A stretch of 64,000 nt of DNA, from positions 680,978 to 744,977 of the forward strand of contig NW_003314325.1 of the NCBI RefSeq assembly GCF_000143415.4, in the 5' to 3' direction. This DNA is from Selaginella moellendorffii. Lineage: Eukaryota; Streptophyta; Lycopodiopsida; Selaginellales; Selaginellaceae. Position numbers and translations under genes: made by a program. Positions within the stretch are counted from its first letter, which is position 1, and every line of letters begins with the position of its first letter. Below are positions 42,813 to 55,206 of this stretch, piece by piece. Below the pieces are notes generated by a model, which saw only the letters and a list, made by a program, of their open reading frames with translations, was not told the DNA's origin and searched no databases.

Positions 42813-45383
42813 ATGAAGATGAAGATGCGAGTTCGAGGTATTTTGGTATACTGTTGTTTGGCGATCATACCATTTCTAGCAGCATCAGTGGACGTCCCTA
42901 CAAGCCAGCCTCTAGTGTATATCAACAATGATCTTGGACGGTTCGGGGCTCCACTGGAGAAGCAAGACATATATGATTCTACCTTTTACAGGACTGCCTT
43001 CTTTGAATCAGACCGCGGTCTGTACAATCTGGGTTTTGCGAATTCTACACCGGGTCGGTACACGCTTGCTTTGGTACTGAATGCGGATTTATCGTATTCA
43101 GGGCCTTCGTATACGAGTAGATTGATCTGGGAAGCCAACCGAGAGGATCCAGTTGGGTTCAATGCCAGTCTCACCCTTGGAGCTGATGGGAACCTTGTGC
43201 TCCGAGACGCAGATGGAAGATCTGTGTGGTCAACTGATACGGCCAACAAAGGGGCTACCCATGCAGAAATTCTGCCAACAGGTAATTTTGTAGTCAGATC
43301 CAACAACACCATCTTGTGGCAAAGTTTTGATCATCCAAGTGACACCCTCATGGTGAGCCAGATTTTCGAACCAGGAATGAAGCTGCAGAGTCGAACAACC
43401 CTGAGTAATTCATCTTTGGGAGTTTACTCGCTGGTCATGGAACCTGGTGGACTGGTCCTGTATTCCAACTTTTCAGGCTCTCAACAACCGTACTGGGTCA
43501 GGAGCTACTACGGACAGGATACACTCAGTGGTGCACTTCGTACCTGTGATTCACTGGTTGCTGCAGTTCTCGAAGGAGACGGACCTGGACTATTGCTCGA
43601 CCTTAAGACCAACGGTTCTGCGGCTGCCAACCTGAAGTCCCAGACTTTGTGCAGCTTAAATGCAACAGAGCCTTTGCAGTTGAAGAATTCCAACACTTGG
43701 CAGAATCAATCCTTTATACGACTTGAACCTGATGGAAATCTGCGGGCTTACACGCTAGGGTCCATGAATCTGTGGGAGGATCCTTACCAGCTGTTCGATG
43801 ACGTCGACTCCTGCTGGCTACCTCAGAAGTGCCAGCCTTTTGGGATTTGTTCCAACGGGGGTTGCGTAGGATGTTTAAACCCAGACGGGACAACAGCAGC
43901 TTGGAGCAGCACATGCACTGCTCCTCGGGTTGACTCTTGCACAGACGTTCAATCTCTCGATTTTCTTCCTGTCCCAGGTGCAGAGTATTTTTCCAGCAGG
44001 TACTTGAATTCTACAGTCACAAGTTTCGAGGATTGCAGGAGCCGGTGCTTGCAGAACTGCTCCTGTTCAGCTTTCTTCTATTGGAACGAGTCTAGCTCGT
44101 GCTTCATGACCAATAATGTCACTCTCCAGATAGTTTCCAATCAAAGTCATGTTGCATACATCAAGGCAACAAAAGTTGAACAAGGCAGTGGTACTCCTCA
44201 GCCGGGTGTCACCGGTCTCTCAGCTGGTGCTATTGCTGGAATAGTGGTTGGCGGCTTGTTCCTGATGCTGGTATGTATTTTAGCGGTGATATTCTTCATC
44301 AAGAAGAGGAGACAGATTCAGGCTGTTCAATATGACAGTGACACCTTTCTTGAATCCATAGAGAACTTGAGGCCGATACGATTCACCCTTTCGGATCTGG
44401 AACGCATCACAGATAACTTCTCGAAAGTCCTAGGTACCGGTGGTTTTGGTGGTGTGTACGAAGGTGTACTCCCAGATGGTAGGAAAGTTGCTGTGAAGAA
44501 GCTGGAAAGTACAGGACAGGGGAAGAAGGAATTCTATGCGGAAGTTGCCGTCCTAGGGACAATTCATCATTGGAATCTGGTAAAACTGCTTGGCTTCTGC
44601 TCAGAGGGTCTAAACAGGCTTCTGGTTTATGAACACATGGAGAATGGTTCCCTGGACAAGTGGATCTACCAAGATTTCCTCGAACAGAAGGTGCTGAACT
44701 GGCAACAGAGGATGGAAATTATGCTGGGGATGGCCAGGGGTCTGGCATATTTGCATGAGGAATGCGTAGAGAAGATTATCCACCTCGACATAAAGCCTCA
44801 GAATATCTTGCTGAACGAGGACTTGGTCGCGAAAGTGGCGGACTTCGGTCTCTCCAGGCTCATGTCTCGCGATCAGAGTTACGTTATGACAACAATGAGA
44901 GGTACTCCAGGGTACCTTGCACCAGAGTGGCTACTGGAGGCTGCTATAACAGAGAAGAGCGACGTTTACAGCTTTGGAGTCGTGCTGCTGGAGGTGATTA
45001 GCGGGCGGAGGAACTTCTCTCGAGTTTCTGAGAGAGAAAAGTTTTACCTCCCGGCTTACGCATTGGAGCTGGTGACACAAGAGAAGGAAATGGAGCTGGT
45101 CGATCCGCGGCTGAAAGGCGAGTGTGACGAAGCAGTCGTGCGAGCAGTTATCAGGATTGCGTTCCAGTGTCTGCAAGAGAACGGGAGCTCAAGGCCATCG
45201 ATGGGGAAGGTTGTGCAGATGCTAGAAGGCTCCAGCCCAGTGGAGGACATTCCCCTGGATAGCCTTCCCTTCTCAACCAGGAACGAAGCTCGCATCCAGC
45301 ATGCTGATTTTCTCAGCGTGACAGGCTCTACATCTGCAGGAGGGTATTGGCCACAGTCGGACACAAGCTTGGGCGCTCGATGA
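42813..45383 (+). CDS. S-domain (G-type lectin) receptor-like Ser/Thr kinase
   Basis: 856 residues, single exon, ATG 42813 (further Met at codons 3 and 5). Signal peptide about 1-25 (VYCCLAIIPFLAAS). Bulb-lectin domain about 60-180 with WEANRED, SLTLGADGNLVLRD and LWQSFDHPSDTLM; an S-locus-glycoprotein-like middle; a cysteine-rich PAN-like region about 375-455 (CRSRCLQNCSCSAFF). Transmembrane segment about 470-497, followed by KKRR. Kinase: P-loop LGTGGFGGVYEG (540-551), VAVKK with Lys562, HLDIKPQN (657-664, catalytic Asp659), DFG (677-679), GTPGYLAPEWL, GVVLLEVISGRRNF. The residue before Asp659 is Leu, so it is a non-RD kinase, a type common in plant immune receptors. Architecture matches the SD2 group of plasma-membrane receptors; ligand unknown. 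Confidence 0.95.
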   Translation: MKMKMRVRGILVYCCLAIIPFLAASVDVPTSQPLVYINNDLGRFGAPLEKQDIYDSTFYRTAFFESDRGLYNLGFANSTPGRYTLALVLNADLSYSGPSYTSRLIWEANREDPVGFNASLTLGADGNLVLRDADGRSVWSTDTANKGATHAEILPTGNFVVRSNNTILWQSFDHPSDTLMVSQIFEPGMKLQSRTTLSNSSLGVYSLVMEPGGLVLYSNFSGSQQPYWVRSYYGQDTLSGALRTCDSLVAAVLEGDGPGLLLDLKTNGSAAANLKSQTLCSLNATEPLQLKNSNTWQNQSFIRLEPDGNLRAYTLGSMNLWEDPYQLFDDVDSCWLPQKCQPFGICSNGGCVGCLNPDGTTAAWSSTCTAPRVDSCTDVQSLDFLPVPGAEYFSSRYLNSTVTSFEDCRSRCLQNCSCSAFFYWNESSSCFMTNNVTLQIVSNQSHVAYIKATKVEQGSGTPQPGVTGLSAGAIAGIVVGGLFLMLVCILAVIFFIKKRRQIQAVQYDSDTFLESIENLRPIRFTLSDLERITDNFSKVLGTGGFGGVYEGVLPDGRKVAVKKLESTGQGKKEFYAEVAVLGTIHHWNLVKLLGFCSEGLNRLLVYEHMENGSLDKWIYQDFLEQKVLNWQQRMEIMLGMARGLAYLHEECVEKIIHLDIKPQNILLNEDLVAKVADFGLSRLMSRDQSYVMTTMRGTPGYLAPEWLLEAAITEKSDVYSFGVVLLEVISGRRNFSRVSEREKFYLPAYALELVTQEKEMELVDPRLKGECDEAVVRAVIRIAFQCLQENGSSRPSMGKVVQMLEGSSPVEDIPLDSLPFSTRNEARIQHADFLSVTGSTSAGGYWPQSDTSLGAR

Positions 45384-46620
45384 GGATCGAGCATTGTAAT
45401 TACTGGATGACTATTGGAGTCGTGAAAAAATTTTGGATTCTTTTACCAGTAAATAGGCACATAAATTAACTTTATGAACCAACTAAACACTCTGGTTTTA
45501 GGGCTTTGAGTGTTTACGGCAGTATTAGGGATAAGTTTCAATGCTGGAATACGCCAAGCGCTGCTTTCGATATTTCACTACGCTGCAGATGACAGTTCGT
45601 CCGTGTGTAGAGCCGCTTATGAGGAGATTAGTGCGGTGTGCCCAACCAATGAATGCGAATGTGTCATTTTCCAAGCAATTCAGGATGATCAGGTGAATTT
45701 TCCAGCACATCAAAATGGATTGAGCACTCAAGAAGCTGATTCTATCCAGTTCTGCAGGGCTGCCGAAGAAGGATGCCTGCCAATTGGGTTCGTTAATAGC
45801 AATCACATGCCAGATCGACTTGCGCCAAGCTGGGTTAACAACGTTGATGCCGGGTGAATTTAGTGTTCTTGATGCTGGGTGACTTTAGTGTTCTTGACGC
45901 AGAATGACCGATTAAGAAATTGGATCCGCTTGCCTTGACCTTGAGGACGGCACTCGATCATGGAATCGATGGACCCGATCGAGAGTCCCGCAAAAAGGAG
46001 CTTGTACTTGGGGCATAAACGCACCACACAATCCTTTCCTGCTTCGACTGCCACTGCTACTGCTACTTCCTGCCTTTCTTTCTCCTCGCACTCCTCGTCC
46101 CCGTGCACATACAAGGAATGCCACCGGTGGTTCATGCACACTGCAGCTCCAGCCCTGTTAAATCTGACCTGAATTTTCCAACCAGAGCTCTCATCACCCC
46201 AAGAGGAAGTCCGGCACCTTGCGGTAAAACGAGCCCCATGCAATAGTGCCAGTCACATCAGATAACCGTGTGAGTTTCCTGTCTTGAGAACAGGGTCTTC
46301 ATTGCCTTCGAGAGGACTAGTTCCTCTAGAGCTGCCTTGTGCACTTCGTACCATATGTCTTGGGAAATCCTTCACAAAGTGGTTTTCGAGTGGAAAATGA
46401 AGAATGAAGAGTAGTAGCCATTTCTTTGTCAATATCAGCTGTGAGTAAACTGTAGACGGGAAAACTAACGAGCACCGAGCTCCGAAACTCAGCTTTGCTT
46501 GTAGCTTTATGCCACTTCTCACTACCAAGAGCATATGTTGCAATCATCACGTGCAAAGTTACTATTTTAGACATTCTTATCTTGTGTAGTACTGTTGATT
46601 CCTTTTATTAGTCTCTTTTA
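45384..46620. other. Region downstream of the kinase with unassigned frames
   Basis: 45384-45500 is the kinase 3' untranslated region. 45510-45857 is open on the plus strand (VCRAAYEEISAVCPTNECEC inside) but begins without ATG. The minus strand has frames at 46574-46326 (MSKIVTLHVMIATYALGSEK) and 46243-45860; the latter region also reads TIAWGSFYRKVPDFLLG in another frame near 46240-46190, which looks coding. A decayed minus-strand gene is possible, but I cannot name it. A 24-base unit around 'ggtgaatttagtgttcttga' is repeated at 45852-45900. Confidence 0.3.
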
Positions 46621-48840
46621 TTTAAGTGTTAGGCTTAACATCTATTAGATAAGTATTTTTGTTAATTAAGCTTTTAATTATCTCTTGCTTTAATTTGCAT
46701 TAACTTGGTAAAAACCTTCACATAATGATGATAACTTATATCCACTATACACTCTCATATTGTGCCTTATATTTTAATTCCTTTTCAACATCATTTTATA
46801 AAGTTTTGAGCTTGTCCCAAAAATTATTTTTTAGGACTAGGGTGAAAAGTGATCTTTCATATAGTCCAAATGTATAGTAAGGATAGTGAGGGTTGAAAGT
46901 TGACCACTTAAGACATTGTCTAGCTTCCTGGTTTCCATGCCTAGATCCTCCTCCAACAGGCGCCGGAAGCTAACCATCGTGAGTGACCTAGATCATCGCT
47001 TATTAGATATATTATGTCCAACCCCAAGCTCTATATTATATTAGTTAGCAAAATACTTACATCCTTATGTTAGGCTGCTTATATACTGAAATAATATAAT
47101 GGTATGTTGGAATTTTAAATAATTTAAGAGTGTTTCAATGATGTTTATGATTTTGTCCCTTCACTCTTTATCTATAAGCTTTAGAGTTTAACTTTGTCTT
47201 TTCATTCAATATTAAAGTGTATTATAAATATCAAAAGCTACTTATTAATGAGTCCTTTCAGATGTTCTTTCCTTAGTACCATGATGGCAAGATATCAATA
47301 TTGTTGAACCCTTTATCAATTTTTGCCTAAGCTAGTTGAAAAATTGGTTAACATATATGCACTTAAACCGAAAGGGCACCAAAGATAGAAATCCTTAAAT
47401 GACATTTAGTTAAACATATTTGATATGGTGAAGAAAAATTCATGTTCTTGACTTGCACTTGTTAGTATTGAGAACCCCTGAATTTAGTCCCTAAATACTT
47501 ATTATATGATACTTATTGTATTCGTTAAAACACTTTTGCTATCATGTTTCATGTGTTAGTTTTATTTGGTCTTATTAATTATTTATGAAAAGTGTCTAGA
47601 TTTGCTAGTGAAGCATATTTATAGAATGTAAAGATTGTCATAAATATAATAGTGTTATTCCCATATTTAAATTTGCAATCTAACACCATTCTATATTTAA
47701 TAAATTTTCACGATTAACCAAGACTAACTATTGGGACAGGGATGAAAGCCTAAAGCATGCCTTCATATAAGGAGGGATATGGGGGGTTTTAAATATGTAA
47801 TAAGAATAATGGGTAGGTTCTATTTTCTTGCTTGTGTGTTTGTCTTTCTTTGGCATTTGGCTCAAGCTCCATACCATATTAATTGATGGAGTATTGATAT
47901 TCATGTGTTAAGCCACTGATATGCTAAAATAGTGCTAAACTTTGTTTGGCTTTATGTTAGTCATGGCATTGGGATGCTAAATACTCTAAGACTGTTCTAA
48001 TGTTGCTCCATGCTTTTGTCCTTTTATTCTTTGGGTTATATGTTTAATAATCTTTCTATGTTCTAATTCTTTCACTCTTCGGTTAAATATTTAGAAATTT
48101 GGCTCGATCCTTTTATTTAATGGCTAATGCCTAATACTTGGATTCTATTCTATTGCCCTTGGCACATGTATCTAAAGATGGATTCCACTTTTTGATTATT
48201 TTATAATAAATTACTATAGGGTAAAAAGTGTAAATTATATATGTTACATAATGGCTCTAAAACTCAAGTCTAGCTTCATTACTCTTGGCACATATGTCTA
48301 AGGGTTAAATTTTTCTATGTTATAGGGTATAGGGTTAAAAATATAAGTACTACAATGGTATATAAAAATAACAAACTTTAAAAATATGTTTTAGGAAATA
48401 ATTTTGAGAATCTTAGTGTAAACTCTTAAATTTAAACTTATTGAAAAGTCATCCATTCCAGTAAAAGTATTCCAAAAACTTTAATTGATTAAAACATGGA
48501 GTGCACTTTTGTTTATAGGCCATTTCCCTTTATATATGAACCCTAATAGAGTGTCTTTTAAGTTGTTCTATTTTGTTACTTATATTCAAAAGAAAAAAAT
48601 AATAAATAAAATAGAAAATTTTAATCTAATTACTTTTATCCACAAAATTCATAAAAAGGATGTGAATGGTATACTTCTAAGTATTCAATAAAACTTGATG
48701 CTTATTAGGCTCTACATAAAAATTACATTATTAAGGATATTATGATATGATTAGTATAGGTAATTAAGACCACTTTATCATATTATTGCAGTAAATGGTT
48801 TTAAAATCACTTATTTTCATATATTTACAATAATAGTTTG
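46621..48840 (-). repeat. Decayed L-family LTR pieces, reverse orientation
   Basis: Reverse-oriented matches to L LTRs: 'gagcttgtcccaaaa' and 'agtccaaatgtatagtaaggatagtga' (46809-46890), 'gtctagatttgctagtgaagc' to 'ggatgaaagcctaaagca' (47590-47760), and 47810-48230. They are heavily mutated by transitions and interspersed with AT-rich sequence. An open frame at 48485-48691 has no recognisable content. Confidence 0.6.
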
Positions 48841-49077
48841 CACGGGCTATGGGTGGTTCCAAATATATAGTAGAGATAGTGGGTAGGTCGGGCATGGCTG
48901 ACCAACCTGAGGCATAATCTAGCTCCCACTTGCGTGCTTGTCTTTATTCTGCGTCCAGCTTGGGTCTAAGCCCAAGTTCCATTCCATGCTAGCTGGTGGA
49001 GTCACGTTAGGCCACTGGTATGCCGAAATAGCACTAGAATTCGTTTGGCTCCGTTTTGCGTGCTAGTCCTGGCATTG
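48841..49077 (-). repeat. Left half of an older L LTR split by the 49078-56342 element
   Basis: Reverse-oriented L LTR from 'gggctatgggtggttcc' to 'agtcctggcattg'. Its continuation, 'cattgggatgttggttgctc...', starts at 56343. The last five bases CATTG (49073-49077) are repeated at 56343-56347 and form the target duplication. Confidence 0.92.
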
Positions 49078-49101
49078 TGTAGCACACGTGGTTTTGACCT
49101 T

Positions 49102-49130
49102 TTATCCTATGGTGATTTACCATAGGATAA
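49102..49130. repeat. Perfect 11-bp hairpin at the LTR edge
   Basis: TTATCCTATGG, seven-base loop TGATTTA, CCATAGGATAA. The same hairpin is at 55231-55259 and 25430-25458 and, mutated, at 15205-15235, 1905-1935 and 56600-56632. It lies 24 bases inside the LTR terminus, on the primer-binding-site side of the LTR in element orientation, so in the U5 region of the RNA. Confidence 0.9.
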
Positions 49131-49160
49131 CACCACGAAGCGGAACCTAAACCCTTTTTG

Positions 49161-49213
49161 TGCCACGTGACAGATGCCATGTGTCACATGCCACGTGTCT
49201 ATGCCACGTGTCC
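49161..49213 (-). promoter_or_regulatory. Cluster of ABRE/G-box motifs in the L LTR
   Basis: GCCACGTGAC, GCCATGTGTC, GCCACGTGTC and GCCACGTGTC within about 50 bases; on the element's strand these read GACACGTGGC, the ABA-responsive-element form of the G-box bound by bZIP factors. The same cluster is at 55290-55330 (three intact CACGTG plus flanking), 25500-25535 and 15275-15305. Function is inferred from the motif only. Confidence 0.65.
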
Positions 49214-50247
49214 ATAGGAACCCAAGGTTCAGGGCCTTGGGCCACTGAACGAAGGAACGGTGCCAAACTCCCAAGCATGGAGCCAAGGAGTGATGGAACC
49301 GAACCACGGAGCAACTCTCGAGCATACAGCCTAAGGAGCGAAGGGACAGGGGCCCGGAGCGACTTGGAACAGTCCTGGAGAAACCAGCATCCCAATGCCA
49401 GGACCAGCATGCAAAACGGAGCCAAACGGAGTCTGGCGCTATTTCGGCATACCGGTGGCCTAACGTGAGGAGTATGGGTACTCCACCAGCTAGCATGGAA
49501 TGGAACTTGGGCTTAGACCCAAGACCGCGACGCAGAACAAGGACAGGCACGCAAGTGGGACGCTAGACTATGCCTCAGGCTTGGTCGGCCATGCCCGACC
49601 TACCCACTATCTCCTACTATACAATTTGGGAAACCCCCCCATAGCCCCCCCCCCCACCTCTGCTTTTCTTGAGGAACACACGCTTTGGGCTTTCATCCCA
49701 AGCCTCCCTTAGTATCAGGAGTTAGTCTCTGGGACAAGCTCGAAACTTACTAAATATGGAATGTCCCTAGATTGTGAATTTGGACACGGGACAAACACCG
49801 TTGTGTTCAGGCCGATCTCTACATTCCGTAGATGTGCCAAATGAGCAAATCTGGACACTTTCCATAAATAGCATTTGGGACTGAAATGAGACTAACACAA
49901 AGGGCATGATAGCGAGGGTGTTTGGCAGACACGGTAAGCTATCATGTAGCGATATTGAGGGACCAATCTCAATACGCGAGGGTTCTTGTCAAGCCAGTGC
50001 AAGACAGAGCAAAAGAGAACTAAAAAGCCAGGCCAAGTATGCTTGGCTGAATAGACACTTAGGAATTCCGTCCTTATGCTCATCCGGCCAAGTACAGATG
50101 CAAAGTCCAGTTTACTAACACTTGAACAAGAGGGGCTGATAAAGGGTCCAGCAATACCGACCTCCTGCCATCGTGGCAGTAAGGTAAGAGTGTTCGTAAG
50201 GACTGGTTGACAGGTAACTTTCGATACCTGAAGTCACATTCGCGACA

Positions 50248-50258
50248 CTCTCCCCCCC
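50248..50258 (-). other. Polypurine tract of the L element
   Basis: On the minus strand AGGGGGGGAGAG directly precedes the 3' LTR start TGTCGCG. Polypurine tracts prime plus-strand DNA synthesis. The equivalent at 12967-12979 in element no. 2 is also conserved. Confidence 0.8.
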
Positions 50259-53200
50259 TAGGGAAGATCGACGTCCTCGTCGATGCACACTCGAGTCTAG
50301 AATACCGCCAAGGAAACAACTCCAGAGAAAGTTCACGGTACTCACACTATGTGAGAAATGCACCAACTTAAATGAGTTAGGAGGCAACCTCTTTGTCTAA
50401 CGCGGATGCGCTACCAGCTCAGACACCTTCCGGCCGTCACCGACAAGGAAATGACTAACGGAGTCAGCCACCCTTGCTGCTCTGGGTGTCACCCAGCTAC
50501 AAAAGTGTGATATGCCCCTGCCCGCAAGGACATAGAGAGAGGAGCCAGAGGCCCCAACCCTCCTGAGAAAAGAAACCAAACCCGTCGGTAAGGTTTAGAT
50601 AGACTACTGTAAACAGGCAGTTAGAGTTGTTTACACGGTCATGCCCTTTGAACGGAATAAGGAACATCGACAGAGAGGCGGGTTATGTAACCAGTCGATA
50701 GTAGCTACCCCATGACTAGAGATTTCAACATGCACACGAAGTGCCGAAGCCAATCTGCCTATACTGGCCCAAACTCAAAGATCAAGATATAGGGACTATA
50801 TCAAAGTCAAACAATGATATCTTAGAGATTTAATTATCAGTGAATAAAGCTTAGATTAGAACACAAATGTATTCCAAGTAAGTTATCATCCGATAAACTA
50901 GTATTATAGTATAGGAACCACCAAGATCACTATCTTTGGAAAACATAGAATTCACCATCCAACAAAATTCAATAGCAAGTATATCATCAAGTAAACTCAA
51001 TGAGAAAACTTAACTACTAAAGATTGTAGACAGTATGCTAAACAACTTACAAAAGATAACTCAAAGAACACAAAGCATCATTGACTGACAAGCACAATGC
51101 TCGCGAATATATAACCCGAAGGAAATAACATCCCAACCTACTAGAACTAACTTGAGCAAAAATCAACAGAACAGAATGAATGTGGTAGAACCAACAAACA
51201 CTTAGTCATGCTAACCATTGCACCAGCCAATCTGAATAGATCCCGGTCAATAATACAAAGGAACTCAAGTTACTTGAGCAAGTGTCAGCAATATCCTATC
51301 GATATCTCAAACCCAAGAGACCAATCCAGAGCAAACCACAAAGAACATGTGGTATTGCGAAAAGCCATAAGCCATCAAAGAGAACAACTAACCATCATGA
51401 AAGATCATCAATCATCCTATCAATAAAGAGATGCATAATCGTCATTGAAGAAAGAATCCACCATCCCGAAGAATGGCAAATCATTCTAGATCAACGATAA
51501 TCAAGCAAAACCTTCGACAAGGATAATCAACTTTCCTAGATGATAGTTAATCATCACCAATGATTGCTAGATGCAAAAACCAACTTCAACATCGAAGCTA
51601 ATGAGCCAAAATGCCTTCCCCAACAACTTCAAACAAATGGAACAATGAGCATAAAAAACTCAAAGAACCAAAAGCTCGAAGAAGCTTATAGCTAAGTCTT
51701 GCCTAATAATGATCATGAGTCTGTGCATGAACTAATTTCAATGCTAAAGAAGAAACCATGGTACAACCCATAATATCCTCCTCAACACATCCATAAGCTA
51801 AACTTCATAATGCCAAAGTTAATGAAGAGCATTTCTGCATCAATCCAAAAGCTAAGCACAATAAAGTTATGCCCAACAAATGATCACTAAATGATCCTCC
51901 ATGAATCCATCTATAGCAAGATGTAACTCACTTCATAACAAGCACAAGAAGAATCATCAACGATTGATATATTCCAACTTAAATCCAATAAGGATTCAAA
52001 TATTCTAATATCGATCACTAACTCTTCCCTTGTAAAGTTAGCATTGTCCATGACTCAATCACTTTTCAAGGAAAAACTTAAAGCTCAACCTCTACTAAAT
52101 AATCTCATCTAGAACACAACTAACATAAACTTGCCACTCAGTTCATTTGAACGTCAACACAGTTGCTAACTAGTAAATGCATGAATGCCAACAACACAAA
52201 GCTAAAGCCAAATCATTAACACTATCTTCATCAAGACTAATGAAACTCAATATCAATCTTGTAGAGAGATATCTCATTTCACTCGAATCTCAATGTTAAC
52301 GACAAAGCATCACTTCAATGCCATCAACACCATAACAAAACTAGAAGAAAGCAAAAGTGAATCACCACCCAAAGCTTTCTAGCAACCAAGCTAACCAAAG
52401 TCGAAGATACTTTAGTCAGTATCCGAGATTAATCCTTCAGCAACACTCAGCTATAGAATACATATCATCAAGGAGTGATTCACCACATCCAAGCCTCAAT
52501 GAAATCCAACACTAGGGACTAAATGTAACCAAATGATATCAACAGAGGTAGAGTCGACATGCCAACATGAAAAACCCATGTGTAAGCTTAACGACACGAT
52601 CCTCCGCAACACTATCCACTAAAGTAAGCCCATCACTACTAAATCATCATCGAGCAAAGCAAGTGTCAACAGTCCTTGATGAAGTCTATAAGTAATCACT
52701 AGTCGCAAAGCAACTAACAATCACTCCTCAATTTGCCTTCACAAGACCCAAACACCAACTCTTGTCATCAAGTTATATACTTGTCCAACATGAACATAAT
52801 ACCCTAGGTACGAGATAAAAGTTCATTGACAAGCACAAACTAAATTACCACTCAAATCCAACTCAACCGCAATAAGCTCACTAAAACATTTAGCCAATAG
52901 CTCTGAGCATGCCTTGAAGAGGCTAACTATGCATGATCAACACTCAGTCGAAACTAAAGTGAAGACCATGAGATGGACTCATATAGACAAAGCTATAATA
53001 CGGGTACCAACATCTCAACCTCAAACAACTAAGTTGGACATCACCATCCTCAACCAAAGCGCAGGGCCACCAAGACCAAGTCAAGATCAGTGAGAGCTCA
53101 CTACTCTCATAGAGTCTTAACAAAATGCAAGGTGTAACTTGCCACCGAGCATAATGTTATAAAATTAAGGCACAAGAGTCACCCTTCTTAGAAAAGCACA

Positions 53201-55193
53201 ATGGCCACTTTTCTATACCAACTCTAGACTCTATCCAACTTAATTGCCTTAGCCTCAAAAGTTAGCATCCCTTTCGGGCCGCATCATACAAACTACCACT
53301 AAGATCTAAGCCAACCGAAGTCAACTCCAACCTCTTCACTAGTTTGTATTGGCTTACGAAAACGGAATGGTTTTCGGCAAAGTGATCAATAGATCAGCCA
53401 TTGGAGAAGTCTAAGAAAATTTGTGGAAAATTTCCATCCTAGAGAAAGAATGACTCTCAGTCCAGGATTGCAAACTTTCAAAACTCAACCAACTTCCTCC
53501 TACCAACAACTTCACATAGGCTCACCTCAACACAAATTCTCATGATCGAACAACATGCTTAAGCATCGAACATCTTTGCCCATATAACCGACATCCAACA
53601 CTGACATCCGCAAAGTGCAAAATGAACATCTAAGGCTTGATCACGAAGACCACATCTTTGGATATCCACATTGCACTAACACTCTTCTTCAATCACCTTC
53701 AAGATCCAATGTGAAGCCAAAACACTAACAAAAAAAATGACATGGAAAAATCAAGGTCCAAGGAAAATTCCTCATCACTTGAAATAACAATGCCACTTCC
53801 ACTAACACAAGTTGCTAGTGATGTCAATGCCCCAACTACACATCTTCTCCATCCAACAATCTACTCCAAGTGCTAACGGATCAACCAACAAGCTATAGCA
53901 AATGAATGCTACAACCCTTTCCAACACCTAACAGGCAAACTCAAGGAAACAAGGTACCAACTTAAGCTTAGCATAATGGACCACTATAGAGAATCCAGTC
54001 AAAGCTACTACAATGCTACTTTGTGCAAGTAGACTAGCTTCTCCATCAACCACTTTGGGATTGATCATCATTTAACAAAGCAACTTCGTAAACACATTGC
54101 TCATTATCACATGGATATGATATAAATCACAATGACTTGATCATCAATCAAGCAACACTATGAGCAATGCCCATGTCACTACTGCAAAGGTTTATGTGAA
54201 TATCAAGTGCTAACTCGATTCGACAAAATGCAACATAAATGCCACACCCCATCGATAGAGATTTACAACACCAATACTACTAACTTTTGTTCACAACACG
54301 GACAAGCACATGCCACTCTCTATCCGACCAATCTCAAAACTAATCCAACACCAAGCTACTCAAAGAGCAATAGCAAGGTTCCCTAGAAAAAAATCGAGCA
54401 TTGCAACCCAAGTTTTCCAATAGCAAGCTTAGACAAAAAATGGTTTAGCGCTTCACCGCTATCCATCCCACAACTCACCATTGTAAGACCACCATCTCCA
54501 ACATGCATCAAGATAGGGACTCTTGATTGCATGATATGAACACAAGCAATGAGTTAACACCTCGTTGCAAATCATCTCTCCAAGAAGAGAAAATGATTTA
54601 CGTATTTGATCCTCCGTCCCCGATGACTCTCTTTTCGGTCTCATCTTTGACCAAACCTCAAGTTTGCTTTTGCACTGCCTTCAGTTCAATCGAAGAAAAT
54701 TTTATGAGAGAGCACGGCCATGACTACTTGAACCAATAGACTAATCCCTATAGTCTTGATTGATCCACTTATAATCATGCCTAGGAAGGATCCACTAGTG
54801 CCGTGCTAAATAGCTACGGACCAGCCTATTTGCCACTCATAGCAAACTCAGGGAAAGTTTACTTTCACCCACGGTACATGGAACAACTCATGGAACCACC
54901 GATAGGCTAATATTAATCCTGCCAACTCAAAGTGTAACCTCGAGTTGCTAATGTGCCTCACTCACGAGCTCAAGCTTAAACTCGTGCTACCGGGACAACT
55001 CAAATCCATCCTATGAGCCCAAGCGCAAGCTCACATCATAAGGTACAATAAGGTAACAATATCCATACCCAAGGAACCAATTGCGAAGCCTTTGCACCCA
55101 AACATGTACCCACTCGGATCATCGTTTTCATCTCTGCGTATGCAACAAGACTAGTTGCCCAATCTCATTGAATAGTACTCGCTGAGACTCTTT
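50259..55193 (-). other. Non-coding internal region of the L element
   Basis: Nearly 5 kb, A-rich on the plus strand, with many short frames but none above about 75 codons and none with retroelement motifs. 50259-52590 is collinear with 12980-15185 in element no. 2, including small shared words such as 'agatgcataatcgtcattgaag', so this sequence is a stable part of the family and not a random decay product. 52590-55193 has no second copy in the window. Confidence 0.75.
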
Positions 55194-55204
55194 CTCTGAT
55201 ACCA
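55194..55204 (-). promoter_or_regulatory. Primer-binding site of the L element
   Basis: On the minus strand TGGTATCAGAG, two bases after the 5' LTR end, complementary to the 3' end of plant initiator tRNA-Met. This is the canonical form; G1/G2 use the one-base variant TGGTATCGGAGC. Confidence 0.88.
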
Positions 55205-55206
55205 AA

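Larger units (their letters stand above)
49078..50247 (-). repeat. 3' LTR of the L element
   Basis: Contains the terminal hairpin (49102-49130), an ABRE-like cluster (49161-49213), the shared core (about 49600-49690), and an LTR end '...cacattcgcgaca'. Around 49520-49680 there are extra single bases relative to all other copies ('tatctcctac', 'acaatttgggaaacc'), probably sequence or assembly errors next to a poly-C run. Confidence 0.92.
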
